This document shows, one piece after another, positions 13,235-36,090 of a stretch of DNA of 64,000 bases (the first letter of the stretch is position 1; every line of letters begins with the position of its first letter). The notes below the pieces were generated by a model. It saw only the letters and a program-made list of their open reading frames with translations. It was not told the DNA's origin and did no database searches. Made by a program: the position numbers and the translations under genes. The stretch covers positions 1,984,001 to 2,048,000 of the forward strand of contig NC_133116.1 of the NCBI RefSeq assembly GCF_022965805.1, in the 5' to 3' direction. This stretch comes from Primulina eburnea. Its lineage: Eukaryota; Streptophyta; Magnoliopsida; Lamiales; Gesneriaceae.

Positions 13235-13831
13235 AATAATAAATCACCTTCGAAAGAAAAATTACCTTTATTTGATTGCTTTGCAGCATGATTACAGGTG
13301 ATCAGTTTAACACTTTTATTTGAAATGAGCTACGGTTCACTGCATGGCTTTTATACATCACATGTCCGAAAAGTGAAACTTGGATTACATATCATATTTG
13401 TAATGTAATTGTTTGCTGTCAAGGAAATGTACCAAAATATCAGCCTTAAATGTATAGCAGTTTTTAGCTTATCTTTCAAGTTAATCGAAGTTGGATCAAA
13501 TAAATATCACATAACGCTCTAATAATAATCCAGCAGTCTCAACATATCAAAACTCCAATTTAAAAACTTTTTAAAATATCATTATACAATGAATTGGACA
13601 GTTCATAGATACGTTGCTTCCGGTTTTTTCTCAAATTTATGAAGCTTCGGATGCTTCATTTACTTCTTGAAGTTATGCTTGGTCTGATGTAACATCTCTC
13701 CAAGTACTGACGGAGAAGTAAAACAGTAAACAATATCCCTCTTGAATTCCCCTTTCAGATATCAACAATCATCAATGAATGAGTAGCCAAAATATCTTTG
13801 CAGCATAGAATATAGTGGGGTGAACGAGTTT
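13235..13831. other. Convergent intergenic region between OPR and GXM
   Basis: Holds the 3' UTRs of two tail-to-tail genes. No further feature recognised. Confidence 0.5.
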
Positions 13832-14764
13832 TTATGGACAAAAAGATATCCCTAAGGGAGTCCTGTGACTCGGTACTGTGAATTGCCTTAATCTCCCTTC
13901 TTGCTCTCTCAAATATCCTTCACATAAGAATTTCACGGAGAATTTATCCTCGACCTCCCTGTTCACATCATGCACAAACACATCAGTCTCACCATTTTCC
14001 CTATTTCTTGCCATCAATCCACCAGTGTATATTGCATTCATCCTCCCTGGTGCTCCATCGAAGTATCCTGTTGGCGCGTCCACCATGATCAGATCCCACT
14101 CAATATCATACACCTCATTTGGTAATCCTTTTAAAGCAAGTTGACATTTTGAGAATCTTGGATCACTGACTTCTTTACACTCTTCTTTCATGCCAATTTC
14201 CAGGAGGTCTTCGGCTTGTGTCAACTTTGTGTCATACACGACATGGTATGATTCTAAGGACGGGATTTGCTTTTGGATTTGCTCGATCCATGACTTGTCT
14301 TCTTCGAGAAAAACTGTGCGGCCTCCATGGTTCGGTGATGTCCACATTAGGCTGTCGTGGCCTAAACCAAATACAAAAAAGTTGCATGGTGACTTTTTTT
14401 CGAGTACTTTTAGGGATACGGATATTTCATTGATGGTTTGTTGTGGAGTGATGTTTAAGGTTGCGTAGTGAACTAGTGAGTGTGCTAAAGAAGATGGGAT
14501 TTTGTTACAAGTTGGAAACAAAGAAAGAGTTGGACAATCTGTTGGCAGTTGTTCTTCATGAACATCAGACGAATTCATTGGAAGGATTGATGAATCAAGT
14601 GTTGCAATCTCTTTAGAGTAGGAGAAACCCGTTCTCAGGATCAAGAAGAGAAAGAAAAGGAATAGAAAGCAAATAGAAACGATCTTGAGATTAACGGGGT
14701 ATTGTAGTTTACCTCTCATGTTTTCGAGTCCTTTCTCGATTATTTTTAATGAAATGCTGATCAA
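13832..14764 (-). CDS. GXM: Glucuronoxylan 4-O-methyltransferase-like (DUF579), intronless
   Basis: A single-exon 310-codon frame. A type II membrane anchor (about residues 28-46, ICFLFLFFLFLIL) precedes a lumenal DUF579 domain. Family blocks seen: FVFGLGHDSLMWTSPNHGGR (SAM-binding region), TVFLEEDKSWI, ESYHVVYDTKLTQAEDL, WDLIMVDAPTGYFDGAPGRM and DVFVHDVNREVEDKFS. GLGHDSLMW and EEDKSWI are as in GXM/GXMT1 rather than IRX15 (which I recall as GLTHETLLW), so the likely job is methylating glucuronic acid side chains of xylan in the Golgi during secondary wall formation. The frame opens at an ATG at 14764, but family N-termini resemble the internal MRGKLQYPVN, whose ATG is at 14717-14719, giving 295 aa; I favour the latter slightly. 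No breaks seen. Confidence 0.92.
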   Translation of the reverse strand: MISISLKIIEKGLENMRGKLQYPVNLKIVSICFLFLFFLFLILRTGFSYSKEIATLDSSILPMNSSDVHEEQLPTDCPTLSLFPTCNKIPSSLAHSLVHYATLNITPQQTINEISVSLKVLEKKSPCNFFVFGLGHDSLMWTSPNHGGRTVFLEEDKSWIEQIQKQIPSLESYHVVYDTKLTQAEDLLEIGMKEECKEVSDPRFSKCQLALKGLPNEVYDIEWDLIMVDAPTGYFDGAPGRMNAIYTGGLMARNRENGETDVFVHDVNREVEDKFSVKFLCEGYLREQEGRLRQFTVPSHRTPLGISFCP

Positions 14765-15000
14765 CCAAATTCCAAGAATTCTTGGTCGATCCCTACACGT
14801 CTACAACTAGAGAAAGGGAGGGATGATTTGAAGATGAAGTTTCTTGATCGATTTCTAGAAAAATAATGCATCAATCGTATGAGTTTGTTTGGAACTTTTG
14901 ATCTCCCTTGAAAATGAACAAAAGGGCAGTTGTTTGATAGGGACAAAAGAACTGATGATCGTTTCTAGCGTGCAAGACAGATGAGGAGATGAATCTTTGT

Positions 15001-15006
15001 TTTATA
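15001..15006 (-). promoter_or_regulatory. Candidate TATA box of the GXM gene
   Basis: Minus strand TATAAA within CTACTATAAAACAAAG, about 240-280 bp before the two possible start codons. Confidence 0.5.
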
Positions 15007-16118
15007 GTAGTTGAGATATTAGGTGCTACCGTGCTTGTTAGATCCAATCGTTCAAATTGACTTTTGAAGCAAGAGTGGATCCAACTGTAGTAAGAGGATT
15101 ATTACCTTAACTTTAACCAAAAAAGGGTAGATAAGAAAATTAAAAATTAATATATGATGGTCTATAATTGATTTTTCCCCTCCTAATTTCATTGAGTAGT
15201 TCAGTTTCTTGCTGACTAACTTCATATGCCAGACTTTGTAACTCATTTTAAAAAAGTACTCTGTTTTGAAAATATTAAATAATTGAAAATTCCTTTTTTT
15301 TTAATCGTTAAATCAAAATTGCACAAATACTATAGACATACCCTATCGAGGATACAATCATCAGGAATCAAATAACGAGTATAAATATATAACCTTTTGC
15401 TTAAATTACGAGAATATAAATGGCTCGTATAAAGAAGAACACTTGCATTTTGATTCAAAATAAAATTTCAAGTCTGCAGAAGATTTTTTTGTTACAAATT
15501 ATTACAAGGAACACGATAATCATTATTTCGTGAAGAGGCTCATAATGCCTACATGTATTTTAGATATTTGCCAGCAACTAATGCAGGGAACCATGCCATA
15601 CGTAGAGAAAATTCAACTCAATCAACATTTACAAGGAGTCGGATAATTAATTAAGTTTATTAATTAATAATAACTAATTTAAATAACAGGATATTTTTAA
15701 GTGACTCTCAGTAATCATCTTTTTTTTTTTGTTTTTGTAAATTGAATTTGTTCGGTTAAAATCAATTCAGTGCTAGAATGCTCTCATTGGAAGTAACTAG
15801 TAACACAGTCACAACTCGCAAGACGAGCAGAATGTATGTACAGAAAAAATAATATCCTCTATCAAGGACAACATACACGTCTCCAAAAACGGACAAACAA
15901 AAGATCAAAAGTGTTTCCAAACAATAAAAATGCAGAGATTGCGACACATAAAAACGCGACAACATTAATCGTTACATTATCTACAAAGACGTGTATACCA
16001 ATTCTACAGACCTAGTATAACAAGATTTGAGCTCGATGAGAACTCATACAATGTTTAAATAAACCGGCCACCCAACAAGACTTGCAAGAATCGGTTGTCA
16101 AATATTATCCAGACAAAT
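15007..16118. other. GXM promoter and DRP2 3' flank
   Basis: AT-rich sequence with no supported gene. It includes the upstream region of GXM on the right-hand side of its TATA box and, next to 16119, the 3' UTR of the dynamin gene. Confidence 0.5.
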
Positions 16119-28287
<12,169 letters not shown>

Positions 28288-31200
28288 CGACTCCAACGAA
28301 TATCCTCCCCAAAATGAATCGCTCGGATAAAGAAATGGATGTAAACTTAACCGAGTGGATCGAAGCGGCAATAACCGCAGATCCAATCGAATGGGAGGAA
28401 ATCAATTCGAATTGGAGGACATCAATTTTATCTGCGAGTGTACGAATCAATTTAAATGGAAATTAGGGTTTCAAGAAGATTTGAAACTTCTGAGGTCGAG
28501 TTTTGAAATTATGAAGAAAAAAACTTGAAAAATATTGGGAAGAAGGTGCTGTGGTGATCCTGCGATTATATAATCAGATTCGTGACCGTAATTTTGGAAA
28601 AATGGAAACTTTATTTAGTTTAAATGGAATGGACGCGGCACACGCGGCAAGTACAACCGATGTTACAAACAAAACGAACTATTTTACAGTGATAAACATA
28701 ATTAAAAATTCACCCAAACATTTTAAAAAAAAAATTACAGAAAAAAATATCATCACTTTTTAAAACAATTTTACGAGACATATATCATATTTTGACTAAT
28801 ATAACATTCTCCGTCTCTCAAGAACAACAAAGAATAGTGCATGAGTATTCACATATTGTTCATCAAATATGTTTTCGACCTAATCTTAGCCCTGAATCAT
28901 TTTCTGTGGATGAACTCTTAGGTTTTTGGGACATGGATTTGCACCGATATTTGCGTTACTCAAGAAGCATTCTCGCTTTCGCTTCTTCCACTGCTGCTTG
29001 CACCGGCACAGAGGCTTCTCCTTCTGAGCCGGAACGCTTCCCTACCGATATATTTTTACATCACACGATTTTGGCAGATCGCTTAGCCCCGTTCATCTTC
29101 GGTGCAAGAACACTCAATCAGTGAGCTATTGCGCGTATCTCCAATTTGATTAGTTCATGACAAAATGTCGATTTTTATGTCAAAAATATTATTTTTATTT
29201 GTAAATATGGATCGGATAAACTCGTCCTACATATATAAATCTGTGAGACCCCCTCACATTACACTTATTCAAAAAATTAATAGCAATTAAAATTCAAAGT
29301 TCAGGTATTAAATTAAATTCAACATGTTTAGAAAACATATAGTCTTTGACTCATATTTTACAATAATTGAATTTACAAAATAGTAATGTTTTCATTATCT
29401 TTCAATTTTATAATCTAATCATTCGTTATCTTCAAGTACGATCGGAAGAGAAGAATATTTTTTATAAAATAATTATATTTTAACATTTGGATGCAATAGT
29501 GTTCAGAAATGATTTCCATAAGTAAAAAAATTATGATATTAAGGTTTACAAGATGTTATAAATAAGTTTAGTTACTATTTACTCTTAATTAAATTGATGC
29601 AAATTTTTTTAAATATATTATATAATTGATAATAAACACATAAATCGAAACATCAAATGAAAGACTAATAATTTTTTTGGATATTTTCTTTAAAACATCT
29701 TCCAAATTATTAAGGAAAAAAAAAACCTTTATATATTTATAAAAAGCTTTCTCAGAAATTACATTCACACATCTTTTTTCACATTCCATTATACGGTCTT
29801 TATTTTTAAATTTAAAAAAAAATTATTTGAAAAAAAACAATTATAACAGTACATCATATTACATTTGCAAATTATAAAAATACTCAAATGTTACTGAAAA
29901 AATTCAATATTCACCACATTCTCATACAATAATTTAAAAAATAATATGCAATAAAAAAAATACAAGAATTGAAGACGGAAATATAAATCACATGCCTGAT
30001 GCACCACCCTCGAGTTGACATTGCTATGCTCATTAAAAAAGCAGACCACATCCATCTCTTAGCCTCAGTACACAAGGATATGCAGTATACAGACCTTCCA
30101 ACTAAACGCTCACTCGCAATAGAATACGTCTGGACCAAGTAGGCCATAATCTTCTTGTACTCAGCCAGTTTCCATCCCAGTGTTAGGATCAACAAGGCAA
30201 GACACCTGCACAGAATTATAGTCGACCGAATATATTATAAAAAAATTGCATCAACTTTATGCATGAAGCAAGGGGAAAGCACCCTCTATGCCATTAATTA
30301 TGTTAATGGTCTTTAGTTCTTTTTAGAGCGATCCTCGGAGGAAGGGGGTTCGTATGCCTCCTTCCGCTCCATATTTTTGAAGATAAATAAGTTAATAAAT
30401 TTGTAGGTTTTTCAATTTCAGATCGAGAATGCATAGCCAAAAACGTATTTCTTTCTTCAAATAAGTATTTTACGATGCCACCTAGAAAATCAATGGTCAT
30501 TCTCAGCCAAGGAATATAAGATCAGGCGAGATATTAAGGCATCAGCCTAACTAAAGAAATCTCCTTGAGTGAAATAGCTCTAATTTTTTGTTTGCATGAA
30601 ACTCAAATCCTCCAATATACTAGTTTAGAAGTTTTTTTTTTTTCTGAAGAAAACTTAATTCATCCTAAAAACATATTCAATTACTAGTACGTACAAACAT
30701 TTATAAAAATACAACTGGTCGGATACACAAGTACATGCAATAGCCAACATCGAGCACATGGCCAGAATATCTCTATTTCTTTTGGCTAGGAACTTCTGGC
30801 ATTACTTTAGTCAGTTCATTGATAGCTTCCTTTTTTAGGAATTTAATTTCTTATAAAGACTTACAACTTTCATACATTGAAATTTCAGTATTGGGATCTA
30901 CCAGGAAAGAAAACCTTCAAGATGATATGAAATTCAAGTTTAGCAGTGAAAATATTCATAACTTCACTTCACATGTTCCCAATGATTAGCGAGCGACTCA
31001 AGAATATAACTAAATAATACTGGCAACAGTTCCTTTGATTAAAATTTAAAGATAGGCTTCAGAAGATTAATACCAAATGAAACATCAATAGATTATACAT
31101 TAGAATAACAGGGATTTACCAAATTCAAAAAGTTGCAGTCGCAGTGATAGGAATTAAATAAATTTCACCGATATTTATTTACTTGATGGAAAAATATTTT

Positions 31201-31580
31201 AAAATTTTGTTATAGATGGTGTTCATTTTCCATTATTGAATATAATTATATTTATGGCGCAATTGTAGTATTTAATGAATTGGTCCCCACACCGAAACAA
31301 TGATCGTATCCTAGCCCTGTACAATGTAACCCCATCATCTCCGCTGGAGTGATGCGTATTGAGCGATCAACGCCCTCTCATTCACTCTCTTTTATATTAT
31401 TAGTGTGGTTATGCTATTATTCGGCTAAATTATTCAGCATATTCTTCTTTCCTTTTTCTTTTTTTTTGCGAAATTGCTGCCCCCTATCGCCCTTTCTCCC
31501 TTAGCACAGAATTCTGGGAGGAGGCTTAGTTCTTTCTTTCTTTCTTTATTTTTTGTTTTTAATCTATTTAATTGGCAATC
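28288..31580. other. Intergenic between DRP2 and the UPF0301 gene
   Basis: Head-to-head spacing of 3.3 kb. It includes the DRP2 promoter (TTAGGGTTT, a telo-box on the minus strand, near 28465). At 28884-29124 there is a GC-richer open patch in the plus frame that I could not assign. A degenerate MITE-like stretch lies at about 29150-29275. The rest is AT-rich with no supported gene. Confidence 0.4.
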
Positions 31581-33626
31581 ATGGATCTATGGTGTTGGCA
31601 AGCTAGATGCAATGTCTTTCTCCTGAAAAATTCTTCTCTGGAGAAACCCATTATCTGGAATCCCAGAAACACTTCGATGGCTTTGGATTTTAAGGTTTCC
31701 CGGAAGGAATCTTTATCTGGTGGTTGTAAGTACAGATCGATCACAGTCAGAGCCATGGGGAAGAAGAACCCAGGAAATACCAATTCTGGTAAAAGTTTCG
31801 ATTTTTTATTTTTTACTTGCATTTTTTTTTCTTCTCGAATGTTTTTCTCTCGGTTTTGTTTGAGTTGACTTTTGAAATTTGCTGAAGGTTCCATCTTTTA
31901 TGATCTGATATGTTGATTTGTGCAGTAGAATTACTGCTGATTAATTTTTGAGAAAGATACTGAAATGAATGCGGGAACTAACTCTAAAGCAATTGTCTTG
32001 TGGCCACTGCAAATTCGATAGTCTTGGTCGATTTTATTTGAGATTCATATTTACAAAAGTGGATATCATGCATGGCACATACAATTCTTAGAGAAAATGA
32101 TTACAAATTCTTAGAGAAGAGTTGGCGTAAGATCTTGATGCATGCTGTGATTCTTAGGCTGCAACTACCTCAAAATGTACTCCAACCGTGTCATGCGTAT
32201 GGTACTAACACTTTTTGCCTCAAGCTTTTTCAGCGGTGGATCATATGGATTCTTACTAAATGTTAACTTGTAAGTTTACCAATGGCTGTTGTTTGTGATT
32301 AAGCTGTTTGGTGGTACCTTATCATGTATCACATGGAGTCACTAACACTGGCTTATGAAAGCTTTGTTTTTTAAGTTGCTATGTTAGCTAAATGAAATTA
32401 GATTTGGATGAAATTTTCCTGTCATTTATTAGAGAGATCTATCCTCCGTTGGTACTCTATTTTTCTCTATCTAAAATTTGAAGTTCTTTCCTAATTTCTT
32501 AATTCTGAAGCCACGATTTCCTCATTCTTTTGTGATATCCATTTTTACTATGAGAAATACTATTACAAGTGCTATTCAACATGGAGTTTTTGTGTATTTA
32601 GGAAATAGCGATCAGTCGAAAGCTGGAGGAGATGGACCTGATGGGAAAAATCCTCATGCTGGAAAAAACAAATCTAGTGATAATGACTCCCACAAATCTC
32701 ATGGTAAACCCTTGGATTGGAGAGAATTCAGAGCATTGCTCTACATCCAAGAGCAGGTAGTATTGTTCTTTCTCAAAGATTTGGTTTACCAAGAGTTATT
32801 TGAAGTTCTATTCTATAGGCCTTGGCCGTGGAATTGCTTCTCTAGCGTGATAGGATTTAGCAGGCTTGAAATTCAACTAGGCTTAAATTATGTAGCTTTA
32901 CCATTTGAAATCATCTCTAATGGTAAGATCTGTCATGTGATATTATAGCAGGCAGAAAATGCAGATTTCACTCACAACCAAGAGAAGATAGCTTCTGGAT
33001 CTGTATCTCTCCCCCTCAAATGGGCACACCCAATTTCAGCACCTGAGAATGGCTGTCTCCTAGTTTCCACAGAAAAGCTCGATGGAGTTCGCACATTTGA
33101 GAGGACCGTAGTTCTTCTCCTCAGATCCGGAACAAGGAATCCACAAGAGGGTCCATTTGGGGTTGTTATAAATCGTCCACTTCACAAAAAAATGAAACAC
33201 ATGAATCCCACTAATATTGAGTTAGCAACTACATTTTCAGATTGTTCTTTGCATTTCGGTGGACCCCTCGATGCAAGTATGTTTTTGATAAGAGCTGGGG
33301 AAACCACAAGACGTCCCGGTTTTGAGGAGGTCATTAATGGAGTCTATTTTGGTTCTCGAAATACTCTTGATGAAGCGTCAGGATTGGTGAAGAAAGGCAC
33401 TCTTAAGTCTCAAGATTTCAGGTTCTTTGTGGGATATGCAGGGTGGCAGCTGGACCAATTAAGAGAGGAGATTGAATCGGATTACTGGTATGTTGCTGCT
33501 TGCAGTGCAAATATGATATTTGGTGGTTCACAGAGTTCCTCGTCTGATGTATTGTGGGAAGAGATTCTGCAACTGATGGGTGGTCACTATTCAGAATTAA
33601 GCCGCAAGCCTAAGCAAGATTTATAG
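31581..33626 (+). CDS. AlgH/UPF0301 (DUF179) family protein, plastid-targeted, 345 aa
   Basis: Three exons: 31581-31788, 32602-32756 and 32952-33626 (1038 bp, in frame). The first about 60 residues are rich in Ser/Arg/Lys with few acidic residues and reach ITVRAMGKK, a likely chloroplast transit peptide. A Gly/Lys/Ser/Asp-rich linker follows, then LDWREFRALLYIQEQ. The conserved domain is in exon 3: SAPENGCLLVSTEKLDG, TVVLLLRSG, GPFGVVINRPL, LHFGGPLD, VYFGSRNTLDEA, FRFFVGYAGWQLDQLREEI and YWYVAACSANMIFGG. This is the bacterial YqgE/AlgH fold of unproven biochemical function, kept in plastids. Intact; the start is the only ATG consistent with the transit peptide. Confidence 0.9.
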
Positions 33627-34135
33627 TTCTTTGAGCAAATGATGTATAAAATCAAGAATCTTCCATGGTAATGGAAACTTCTCCTAAAATGTACAGGATT
33701 AGCTTAAAAGATCAAATAAGTAGTTTTTTTCCTTCTCCATTTCTTAAAATTTGTGTCGCTGTTAATGCGTACTCTAGCACTTGTAGAAAATGTTATGAAT
33801 GACAGTAAACTCTATTGGTGACATTTGATGTGAGTTGCTCATGTTAGCATATTTATTCGGGCCATGGTGTTGATAGAAATGTATTATTTAATTATTTACA
33901 TTGGCAGGTAAACATTGAAAAGATGTAAATTGTACATTATAGTGTACAACGAAAACACATCAGCTCAAGTCGACATTCAAGGTGTACACTTCACTGCATA
34001 AGCTGCATGTTCAGAATTTGAAAACTGAAGAGCCACTGATATTTTTCATCTCTTCCATCTCTCTGACTTCAATTCCATCGTGGGCAGTAATGCACCAAAT
34101 CTAATGCCTACTGCTATTTAGTTGTGTATGCCTTA
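33627..34135. other. 3' flank of the UPF0301 gene
   Basis: 3' UTR and intergenic sequence, nothing else recognised. Confidence 0.4.
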
Positions 34136-34467
34136 CTAGTAATCGTAGTAGATCTTTTTGGTCTTAGATTTGCGAACAGCTTGTTGAATCTGTTTTTCAT
34201 GTTCTTTTAACACGCCTTTCAATTATCCTCGTTTTCCCATCATCCTCAACGTTTAAAGGTTAGATACAACTCAGGTTCGATTCTAATGTTGTTTTTTATC
34301 TTGAATGAAGTGAGCCTTGATAAATTACCTACTCCTACTATAATCTTCTCTCCTTGAAAGGGAGCTATCATCTGTACCGAATATTTTTTGACCCTTTTTT
34401 CGTTGGACTTTTCGTTTTCAGCAACATAATCATTCACATCTGATCCTCTTGAACAAAGGCAACCCAT
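34136..34467 (-). pseudogene. Remnant of an MGC-type CDK-like protein kinase gene (both ends, no catalytic domain)
   Basis: The N-terminal part (from ATG 34467) reads MGCLCSRGSDVNDYVAENEK and on through VQMIAPFQGE. MGC is a myristoylation/palmitoylation signal and this layout matches plant kinases of the At1g54610/IBS1 group as I remember them. About 90 bp after that frame ends, another frame reads LKEHEKQIQQAVRKSKTKK and stops at 34136-34138, which looks like the C-terminus of the same proteins. The whole kinase domain between them is missing. It looks like an internally deleted copy, possibly from a processed transcript. A chance match of the second part is possible. Confidence 0.45.
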
Positions 34468-35190
34468 CTCCTCCTGGAATTTTCTAATGTAATACGTTCA
34501 ATCACCTTCCCAAACATGATGTTTTAGAACAATTCATGGTGGCCTCAATCAGAAATCGGGAAAAAGAACAAGAATCTTGATAATTCATCTCCTTAGCCTC
34601 AATTAGATTGCTTATCCCGGAAAACGAAACATGCAAAAGGATTCAAAATTACATACAATATTATATTCATCAAGATGGGCAGATAATGCTTGTGTAAGAA
34701 ACATTGCAACAGAAGGAGAAGCTTGAAATACTGAAACAATCTCAAAAGCACAAAAGCGGAGGGCTTTTAAGGTCAAAATCCTAGACCAGAATGCAGCATT
34801 ACAAGAAAAGGTTTAAGAATTTGTGAGCAAAGCATACACATTTGTCAGAAATGAGCAGTGAACTAGAGTTGTTGTTCACATTTTCTCAGATGGGATTTGC
34901 TAAACTCATGTTCCGTTTTTTTTTTTTTTTAAAAAAAACCCGTTCTACTTTAAATAAGGCCAATTTAATGTTCTAACAATATAGACAGTTTTTTCATTAG
35001 ATGCAAGAAAAAAACTTTATTTCTGAGGCCCTCGCCAAAACTGCATGCAGCTTTACTTCTTCTTTGGTTCATCATTTCATTTTTCTACTCAGATTTTTTT
35101 TTGACACAAAAAGAATTTCTTGGGGAATGGCAAAGATTTTTTCGAAAAATAAATCAGCCCAATAACTTACAGAGTTTATTTTTTGGATTA
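34468..35190. other. Intergenic, no gene
   Basis: AT-rich; nothing recognised. Confidence 0.4.
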
Positions 35191-35370
35191 AAATTTGTGT
35201 GAGACGGTCTCACGAGTCGTATTTTGTGATACAAATCTCTTATTTACATCATCCATGAAAAGTATTATTTTAATGCTAAGAGTATTTATTATCTTTTATT
35301 GTGAATATCGGTAGAGTTAATCAATCTCACAGATAAAGATTCGTAAGACCGTCTCACATGATATCTACTC
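35191..35370. mobile_element. MITE-like element, family GTGAGACGGTCTCAC, copy A
   Basis: Begins TTTGTGTGAGACGGTCTCAC and ends GTAAGACCGTCTCACATGA, forming a terminal palindrome or inverted repeat. The core contains CATGAAAAGTATTATTTTAA and TATTGTGAATATCGGTAGAG. No coding capacity. Same architecture as the copies at 39470, 43525 and 62495. Confidence 0.75.
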
Positions 35371-35965
35371 ATGTTTAAAATGAATTAATTTGATAATGAT
35401 ATTGTACTCAATTATTAAATCAATTATTATTCTTTTAAAATATATCAATTATTTCAGCAAAGTATATTTGCGGTCTGCGGTGATAATATTTTCTTTAATT
35501 ATTATTATATAATGGAAAAACTATAATTTTTTATTAATGTGTGTTACTTTTTTGCAATTTTAATTTTTATATTATAAATTTCAATATTAATCTCGTATTC
35601 TTCAGTTTTCCAGATGTTTAATAATTTTTTAATATTACATCAATATTATATTGAGAAAATAATTATAATTGAAAACAAAATTAGTGAACTAAAATTGAAA
35701 TTCACGAAATAAATCATTTAATAACATGAAAAAAAATCCCCGTACAATTTCGTCTACATATTTCATCCTATAATAGAATTGCATCTACATATTTCATCAT
35801 CAGATAATAATTGTTCTTTGTGTGATCGGAAATCGGGATCTGGATGATTTCAGATTATATATGATTTTATTAATTGTAAATGAAGAAAGTTAATAAAGAT
35901 AATTCATGCAGAAGTTCCAAAAGGCTCGTCCACTGAGAATTCACAACGTTTGATAGTCAGAGCAA

Positions 35966-35995
35966 CACGTGTACACAAACCCCCTTCTGCATGCA
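35966..35995 (+). promoter_or_regulatory. ABRE/G-box plus RY motif upstream of steroleosin
   Basis: CACGTG at 35966-35971 and CATGCA at 35990-35995, 96-125 bp before the HSD start codon. ACGT-core ABREs together with RY repeats are the usual elements for ABI5/bZIP and ABI3/FUS3 control of seed oil-body genes, which fits the gene downstream. Position relative to the transcription start is unknown. Confidence 0.5.
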
Positions 35996-36090
35996 GCCAT
36001 GCTGTTACACAAAAACTCTTGTATTGTCCCTCTCTCTTTTTCAACAGATCAATTCTTTTTCTGGAGAATTTCTTGAGAGTTTGGATCGAC

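Noticed and set aside
28792..29124. 110-codon plus-strand frame upstream of DRP2
   Set aside because: No recognisable domain, alternating composition, and its 5' part is AT-rich; kept only as a note in the intergenic entry.
29911..30195. 94-codon minus frame
   Set aside because: Different frames give short protein-like pieces (VSCLVDPNTGMETG then stop), but nothing I can assign; could be an old relic.
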